Source of the DNA: Epilithonimonas xixisoli
Lineage (GTDB): Bacteria; Bacteroidota; Bacteroidia; Flavobacteriales; Weeksellaceae
NCBI RefSeq assembly: GCF_004365655.1
Contig: NZ_SOEO01000002.1
Coordinates: forward strand, 310,001 to 374,000
DNA length: 64,000 bases
Direction: 5' to 3'
Of this stretch, positions 59,069 to 64,000 are shown in pieces (the stretch's first letter is position 1; every line of letters starts with the position of its first letter). Made by a program: the position numbers and the translations under genes. The notes below the pieces were generated by a model. It worked only from the letters and a program-made list of their open reading frames with translations, did no database searches and was not told the DNA's origin.

Positions 59069-60070
59069 TTGAAACTTACTTTTACATTTTTACTTCTTAA
59101 CTTCTGCATTTTTACATTTGCACAAAATGACAGCATCAATACTAAAGTCATTTCGTACGATGAGAAATTAATCCTTCGCCTGAACATTGACACAAACACG
59201 AACGAACTTGTCATTACTTCCAAAGAACTAGCTGTCACACCGAGGTTGGCGCTCAACAATCAAATCAATACGACATTTGGGATAGATTACAAATTCATCA
59301 GTGCGAGTATTTCCTTTTCGCCTAAATTTTTCCCTGGAAACAACAACGATTTGAAGGGAAAAAGCAGTTTTGCGAGTTATAACATCCGATTCTTTCCAAA
59401 GAATATCATCCAAACACTTTCTTATAAAAACAGCAAAGGTTATTATTTGAGAAACACACAGGATTACGTTCCTAACTGGCAAAAAAACAGAGACCCATAT
59501 TTGACTTTTCCGAATTTGAGATTTCAGAGTTTCGGTGGTTCCACGTCTTACATCATTAATAAAGATTTTTCTCTTCAAGGAATTTATTACCAAAAAGAAT
59601 GGCAGACGACAAGTAGCGGGAGTTTTGTTCCTGCATTCAATTATGAATATGTTTTGTTTTCCGATATTCAAGATGGAATAAAATCTCGTGAAAAACGTTT
59701 GGATTTGAGTCTCGACCTTGGCTATCATTACAATTATCTCGTCACAAAAAAAGTCAACATCGCGCCTTATTTGTATGGTGGATTGGGAAAAAAATGGAGT
59801 AATTATAAAAATGATGTCAATAAAAATGAGAAGGAAAAAGCCAATTACTTCACTCAAAACTTCGGCGCAGGAATACATTTGGGATATAATTCTGAGAAAA
59901 TATTTTTCGGTTCTAAGTTCAATTATGCCGGTAATCATTACGAAGACAGTGGCTCGCACATTTATGAGAATGATTTCTACGTTCTCTTTTTCATTGGTTA
60001 CAGACTGAATCCGCCAGCGAAAGTGAAAAAAATGTGTGATAAAATTCAAGAGAAAATACCTGTGTTGTAA
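59069..60070 (+). CDS. Exported beta-barrel-like protein of unknown function
   Basis: A 333-residue protein with a signal peptide (KLTFTFLLLNFCIFTFAQ). The mature part shows regular amphipathic beta-strands (NIRFFPKNIIQTLSYKNS, LSLDLGYHYNYLVTKKV, NIAPYLYGGLG) and ends in a strand with aromatic residues, as in outer membrane barrels. A short Cys appears near the end (MCDKIQ). The start is TTG at 59069. Family unknown. Confidence 0.65.
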   Translation: MKLTFTFLLLNFCIFTFAQNDSINTKVISYDEKLILRLNIDTNTNELVITSKELAVTPRLALNNQINTTFGIDYKFISASISFSPKFFPGNNNDLKGKSSFASYNIRFFPKNIIQTLSYKNSKGYYLRNTQDYVPNWQKNRDPYLTFPNLRFQSFGGSTSYIINKDFSLQGIYYQKEWQTTSSGSFVPAFNYEYVLFSDIQDGIKSREKRLDLSLDLGYHYNYLVTKKVNIAPYLYGGLGKKWSNYKNDVNKNEKEKANYFTQNFGAGIHLGYNSEKIFFGSKFNYAGNHYEDSGSHIYENDFYVLFFIGYRLNPPAKVKKMCDKIQEKIPVL

Positions 60071-60103
60071 TCTTTGGTTAAATTTAAAATCACTTCTTTT
60101 TAA

Positions 60104-60111
60104 TACATTTG
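60104..60111 (+). promoter_or_regulatory. Bacteroidetes -7 box of glmM
   Basis: TACATTTG lies 29 bases before the glmM start. The nearest TTTG (60073-60076) is further upstream than usual for a -33 element. Confidence 0.5.
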
Positions 60112-60140
60112 CACTCAGAAAAAAACCTTAAAACTAAAAA

Positions 60141-61523
60141 ATGTCATTAATAAAATCAATCTCCGGAATCCGAGGAACTATTGGCGGAAAAGTAAATGAT
60201 AACTTGACTCCGCTGGACGTGGTGAAATTTGCTTCGGCATTCGGAACTTGGCTTCAGAACAATAAAAATAAAAAAGATTTAACGCTTGTCATCGGTCGTG
60301 ATGCGAGGATTTCTGGTCAAATGGTTTCCTCTCTTGTTACATCGACTTTGCAAGGTTTGGGAATTAATGTGGTTGACTTAGGACTTTCCACCACACCAAC
60401 TGTAGAAATTATGGTTCCTGAATTGAAAGCTGACGGCGGAATCATCCTAACCGCTTCTCACAATCCAAAACAATGGAACGCCTTGAAATTATTGAATGAC
60501 AAAGGCGAATTCATCAGCGGAGAAAATGGTGCAGAAGTTTTGGCTTTGGCAGAAAATGAAGATTTCAATTATGCGGAAGTGGATGATTTGGGGAAATATG
60601 AAACCAGAGACGACGCTTTTGACATTCATATCAAACAAATTTTAGATTTGCCAACAGTTGATGTTGAGGCGATAAAAGCTAAGAAATTCAAAGTTGTACT
60701 TGACGCGGTAAACTCTACCGGCGGGATTTCCATTCCACCACTTTTGGAGAAATTGGGCGTTGAAGTTGTAAAATTGTATTGCGAACCAAACGGACAATTC
60801 CCTCACAACCCAGAACCTTTGAAAGAGCATCTTGGCGACATCTGCGAATTGGTCATCAAAGAAAAAGCGGATATGGGAATCGTGGTTGACCCAGATGTTG
60901 ACAGACTGGCTTTGGTGGACGAAAAAGGCGAAATGTTTGGCGAAGAATATACTTTGGTTGCCGTTGCTGATTATCTTTTGAAAGATAAAAAAGGCGTGGC
61001 AATTTCGAATCTTTCTTCCAGCCGAGCATTAAGAGATGTTGCAAAAGGACTTGACTCAGAATATTTTGCAAGTGCTGTTGGCGAAGTGAATGTTGTGACA
61101 TTAATGAAAGAAAAAAATGCCGTCATCGGTGGCGAAGGAAATGGTGGAATCATCTATCCAGAGCTTCATTACGGACGTGATTCTTTGGTGGGTGTTGCTT
61201 TATTTTTAACTCATTTAGCAAAAGAAAACAAAACTGTTTCTGAACTCAGAGCCACTTACCCAAGTTATTTTATGGGTAAAAAGAAAATCGAATTGACACC
61301 GGATATCGATGTTGATGCTTTACTAATAAAAGTTCAGGAAGAATATAAAAACGAAGAAATCTCAACCGTTGACGGTGTAAAAATAGATTTCCCAGAAAAT
61401 TGGGTTCACCTCAGAAAATCTAACACAGAACCGATTATCAGGATTTATACTGAGGCATTTTCTCAGGAAGAAGCGGATAAATTGGGCGATGATATGATTG
61501 CGAAGATTAGAAGTTTGATATAA
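60141..61523 (+). CDS. glmM: Phosphoglucosamine mutase
   Basis: A 460-residue phosphohexomutase. The phosphoserine is Ser106 in LTASHNPKQWNALK, the metal loop is in VDPDVDRLALVD and the sugar loop in GEGNGGIIYP. It converts glucosamine-6-P to glucosamine-1-P for peptidoglycan and LPS precursors. Other phosphohexomutases share the fold; GlmM is the likely call from the KQWNALK line. Confidence 0.85.
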   Translation: MSLIKSISGIRGTIGGKVNDNLTPLDVVKFASAFGTWLQNNKNKKDLTLVIGRDARISGQMVSSLVTSTLQGLGINVVDLGLSTTPTVEIMVPELKADGGIILTASHNPKQWNALKLLNDKGEFISGENGAEVLALAENEDFNYAEVDDLGKYETRDDAFDIHIKQILDLPTVDVEAIKAKKFKVVLDAVNSTGGISIPPLLEKLGVEVVKLYCEPNGQFPHNPEPLKEHLGDICELVIKEKADMGIVVDPDVDRLALVDEKGEMFGEEYTLVAVADYLLKDKKGVAISNLSSSRALRDVAKGLDSEYFASAVGEVNVVTLMKEKNAVIGGEGNGGIIYPELHYGRDSLVGVALFLTHLAKENKTVSELRATYPSYFMGKKKIELTPDIDVDALLIKVQEEYKNEEISTVDGVKIDFPENWVHLRKSNTEPIIRIYTEAFSQEEADKLGDDMIAKIRSLI

Positions 61524-61558
61524 AATATTTTTATTAATTTTAATAAAAATTAGACAAG

Positions 61559-61783
61559 ATGCTTACTCTCAATACAATTCTCGAAGAAATAAAAGATGTT
61601 CCCGTAAATAGGTTGGAAGAATTACACTTGTTTATCAAGACTTTGGTTTCAAAAAAAGAAGATTCTGATTGGTGGGATGAAATATCTGACACTGAGAAAG
61701 AATTAATAGAAGAAGGATTAAAAGATATTGAAGAAGGACGAATGATTTCACACGAGGATTTCTTGAAATCTTATGGTAGATGA
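61559..61783 (+). CDS. Antitoxin of ParE-type module
   Basis: A 74-residue acidic protein (SDWWDEISDTEKELIEEGLKDIEEGRMISHEDFLKSYG) overlapping the ParE-type toxin gene by four bases (ATGA). The C-terminal part resembles small addiction-module antitoxins. It is not similar to the antitoxin at 58766. Confidence 0.75.
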   Translation: MLTLNTILEEIKDVPVNRLEELHLFIKTLVSKKEDSDWWDEISDTEKELIEEGLKDIEEGRMISHEDFLKSYGR

Positions 61784-62067
61784 GAAAAGTAGAATGGACA
61801 AACCGAGCAAATAAAGAATTTGACCACACATTCAATTATTGGATTAATCATAATAAATCTGATATTTATTCTCAAAAACTATTAGACGAAACTTTAAGAA
61901 AAGTAAATCTTATTGTAGAAAATCCAAAAATCGGCGCAGAAAATAAGAAGAATAAATTAAGACGTGTTTTGGTTTTAGATAATTTTTCTCTAACCTATAA
62001 ATTTTCAAAAAATAACATTCAAATTGTTTCTTTTTTTGACAACAGAAGAAATCCAAAAGCATTATAA
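61780..62067 (+). CDS. RelE/ParE family toxin
   Basis: A 95-residue ParE-type toxin sharing YWINHNKS, RRVLVLDNFSLTYKF and IVSF with the toxin at 58488 (about 40-50% identical by eye). It lies downstream of glmM on the + strand, so the two related modules flank the glmM region in inverted orientation. Confidence 0.85.
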   Translation: MRKVEWTNRANKEFDHTFNYWINHNKSDIYSQKLLDETLRKVNLIVENPKIGAENKKNKLRRVLVLDNFSLTYKFSKNNIQIVSFFDNRRNPKAL

Positions 62068-62072
62068 AAATC

Positions 62073-62097
62073 AAGGAAGCAAAATTTTGCTTCCTTT
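62073..62097. terminator. Bidirectional terminator
   Basis: A long stem (aaggaagcaaaa / ttttgcttcctt, 62073-62096) with no loop bases to spare is followed by Ts, between converging toxin and SanA-like genes. Confidence 0.82.
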
Positions 62098-62107
62098 TTC
62101 ATTTCAA

Positions 62108-62674
62108 TTAAATCGCTTCCTTATAATAAGCCACAAACTCCCGAAAGATTGAGTAAAAATCTCTCAACTCAAAGTAATCCGGACTTGCGCTTTCGATATT
62201 CTCAAAACCTTTCTTTCTGAATAATTTCTTAGTCCTGGTCTGATGAAAATATTGAGAAACCGAAATCGCACTTTTGAAATTCAAACTGTCCATCATTCTT
62301 ATCGAATTCTCAACCGTTTTCTCGGTATCATTTCCGAAGTTATCAACTAATATTTTTTCGGTCGGAATTTTATTATTAATTAAATACTCCTGCATTTCCT
62401 TCCCTTCCCAAAAGCCTTCTTTCCCCAAACCACCGCTAACAATGATTAATTTAACTCTCTTTTGATTAAATAATTCGATACTTTTATCAAGACGGGCTTT
62501 CAATCTTTCAGACAAAGTTCCGTCTTCATTCACTTTGTTTCCAAGAACGATTGCAACATCCGCATTGGCCTGTTTATCAGTTAATCCATCAATCGTAATG
62601 TAAATCGAATGGATTAAAAACCAAACAATTAGAATGACAAAAATCCATTTTATAAAAGTGAAAGCTCTTTTCAT
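62108..62674 (-). CDS. SanA/YdcF-like DUF218 family protein
   Basis: A 188-residue protein from the ATG at 62674 (a TTG eleven codons upstream is also open). One N-terminal membrane segment (FTFIKWIFVILIVWFLIHSIY) precedes the DUF218 domain: ADVAIVLGNKVNEDG, LIIVSGGLGKEG and NDTEKTVENS. Members affect envelope permeability; the enzyme activity is not certain. Confidence 0.85.
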   Translation of the reverse strand: MKRAFTFIKWIFVILIVWFLIHSIYITIDGLTDKQANADVAIVLGNKVNEDGTLSERLKARLDKSIELFNQKRVKLIIVSGGLGKEGFWEGKEMQEYLINNKIPTEKILVDNFGNDTEKTVENSIRMMDSLNFKSAISVSQYFHQTRTKKLFRKKGFENIESASPDYFELRDFYSIFREFVAYYKEAI

Positions 62675-62729
62675 AAAAGAAAAACATTTATTTAAAGCCA
62701 AAAGCAATTAGCCAATCGCCAACAGCCAA

Positions 62730-63965
62730 TTAATACTCCATCTTCCTCAACTTCTTAGAAGTCGCTCCGATAAACAACGCCGTCAAAACAGTCATCGTCC
62801 CACCAAAAACCACAGAACGGACAACGCCCATTAATTTCGCTGTCAATCCACTTTCAAATTGTCCCAATTCGTTACTTGACATTATAAAGATAGAATTAAC
62901 GCTCAAAACACGCCCACGGATTTCTTCCGGCGTCTTCAACTGAACAATCGTTCCTCGAATCACAACACTGATTCCGTCCAACATTCCGCTTAAAACGAGA
63001 AACGCAAACGACAACCAATACATTTTTGACAATCCAAATCCAATGATACAAAGTCCAAAACCAGTCGCCACAAAAAGCAATATCTTCCCTTGATTTTTAC
63101 GAAGCGGAACCAAAGAAAGCGTAATGATAATAATCATCGAGCCAATATCTGACGCCGCGTTCAGCAATCCAAAACCTTCAGAACCAACCTTCAGGATATC
63201 ACTTGCAAAAACCGGAATCATTGCCACCGCGCCACCAAAAAGTACCGCAAACATATCCAACATTTGAGCACCCAAAATTTCCTTCGTTTTATAAATGTAC
63301 GCCAAACCTTCCTTCACACTTTCGAAGATTTTCACATCTTTATTCTTATTTTCAGAAAACTGTTTGTTGATGGTCCAGAAAAACAAAGAAGACAAAACCA
63401 TACAACTCACAATCACCACCAACGTCCATTTTATCGTAATCAAAGCAATCAGAAAACCTCCCAAAGCGTGACCCGAAACCGACGCCACCAAAAACGTCGC
63501 CTGATTCAATGTCACAGCATAAGGCAGATTTTCCGCCTTCACAATCCTAGGAATCATACTAGGAACCAGCGGCCCCAAAAACGACCGACAAATCCCAGTA
63601 AAGAAAATGACAGCGTAAATAAAATAGGTAATTTCGTGACCGTCAAAATGCATTTGATGTCCAAAAAACGCTGGAATCAAAAGCAAACTTATCAAAACCA
63701 CATACGCATAATTGCAAATCAACAGCAATCGCTTTTTCTCGTTCATATCAATCACGTGACCAGCATAAAGTGCGCAAGAAACCGCAGGAACAACCTCCGA
63801 AAGCCCGATTAATCCGATAGAAAATGGGTCTTTTGTCAATTGATAAACCCACCAGCCGAGCAAAGTCGCCAGCATCCGGAATGCGATAATCAGAAAAAAT
63901 CGACCTGTTAAAAGATGACGAAATTCTATATTTTTTAAAACTCGGAGTGGCGTTATCGAAATCAT
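62730..63965 (-). CDS. MFS transporter
   Basis: A 411-residue transporter with about twelve membrane segments, started at MISITPLRVLKN. The MFS loop 2-3 motif region is GHVIDMNEKKRLLLI, and the C-terminal half repeats the pattern (SDIGSMIIIITLSLVPLRKNQGK). The type recalls EntS-like MFS exporters. Substrate unknown. Its upstream region is cut by the window end. Confidence 0.87.
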   Translation of the reverse strand: MISITPLRVLKNIEFRHLLTGRFFLIIAFRMLATLLGWWVYQLTKDPFSIGLIGLSEVVPAVSCALYAGHVIDMNEKKRLLLICNYAYVVLISLLLIPAFFGHQMHFDGHEITYFIYAVIFFTGICRSFLGPLVPSMIPRIVKAENLPYAVTLNQATFLVASVSGHALGGFLIALITIKWTLVVIVSCMVLSSLFFWTINKQFSENKNKDVKIFESVKEGLAYIYKTKEILGAQMLDMFAVLFGGAVAMIPVFASDILKVGSEGFGLLNAASDIGSMIIIITLSLVPLRKNQGKILLFVATGFGLCIIGFGLSKMYWLSFAFLVLSGMLDGISVVIRGTIVQLKTPEEIRGRVLSVNSIFIMSSNELGQFESGLTAKLMGVVRSVVFGGTMTVLTALFIGATSKKLRKMEY

Positions 63966-64000
63966 CCTGCAAATGTAAGAGATAGCCATTAATTGCCTTT

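Noticed and set aside
59228-60049. 273-codon open frame on the - strand
   Set aside because: It is the antisense of the exported barrel-like gene, which has a clear signal peptide; the - strand product is low-complexity.
1-64000. tRNA or rRNA genes
   Set aside because: No cloverleaf-like sequence with a GTTCRANNC arm or ribosomal RNA segment was recognised when reading the window; a covariance search was not possible.

Overview
The window looks like a piece of a Flavobacteriia chromosome (Bacteroidota), most like Chryseobacterium and relatives. The signs are low GC, TAnnTTTG-type -7 promoter boxes, a type IX secretion sorting domain, a GLPGLI-family protein, a DUF4407 protein, and the 3' part of a flexirubin (aryl polyene / dialkylresorcinol) pigment cluster. 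This placement comes from gene content and protein recognition only; no search was run.

1-11,380: the distal part of a flexirubin-type cluster, all on the + strand. It holds the end of a probable darA, a DarB-like ketosynthase III, two hot-dog dehydratases, a small HTH-like protein, a BtrH-N papain-fold protein, an ABC exporter pair, a YbgC-type thioesterase, a ketosynthase with a complete triad, a short ketosynthase-like protein, an acyl carrier protein, a second complete ketosynthase and a chain-length-factor-like ketosynthase without the active cysteine. Together they would build an aryl polyene acyl chain on the carrier protein and the dialkylresorcinol partner, join them and move the product to the envelope. 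A YoeB-type toxin-antitoxin pair sits inside the cluster. Several intergenic gaps hold short inverted-repeat elements.

11,401-31,452: mostly housekeeping and envelope genes: a beta-helix lipoprotein, MazG, aroA, two exported proteins, an SDR, an Omp85-like barrel, guaB, a DUF4407 protein, an ABC ATPase with a frameshifted ABC-permease/M1-aminopeptidase gene, a BrkB-family protein, a gamma carbonic anhydrase, an Nfu scaffold with a doubled N-terminal domain, hemH and a VOC protein.

31,453-49,990: a T9SS-sorted protein flanked by inverted terminator-like repeats, an M16 protease, ruvC, a Pif1-like helicase with a C-terminal HTH, serS, a small surface-glycan set (GT4, asparagine-synthase-like, flippase), a VapD locus with a 57-residue upstream partner, and an MlaD / iron-sulfur oxidoreductase operon.

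49,994-63,965: a PpiD-like foldase, an ECF sigma / membrane anti-sigma-like / LTxxQ-like operon, a DUF2520 protein, a GLPGLI protein, a feoA-feoB-small Cys-rich protein iron-uptake set, glmM flanked by two related ParE-type toxin modules on opposite strands, a SanA/YdcF protein and an MFS transporter.

The clearest unexplained signal is the density of short interspersed repeats. At least four copies of one ~90-120 bp family with conserved ends (11401, 18309, 28749, 31738) are present, together with several other palindrome families. One of these supplies a start codon and another lies in frame inside a ketosynthase gene.
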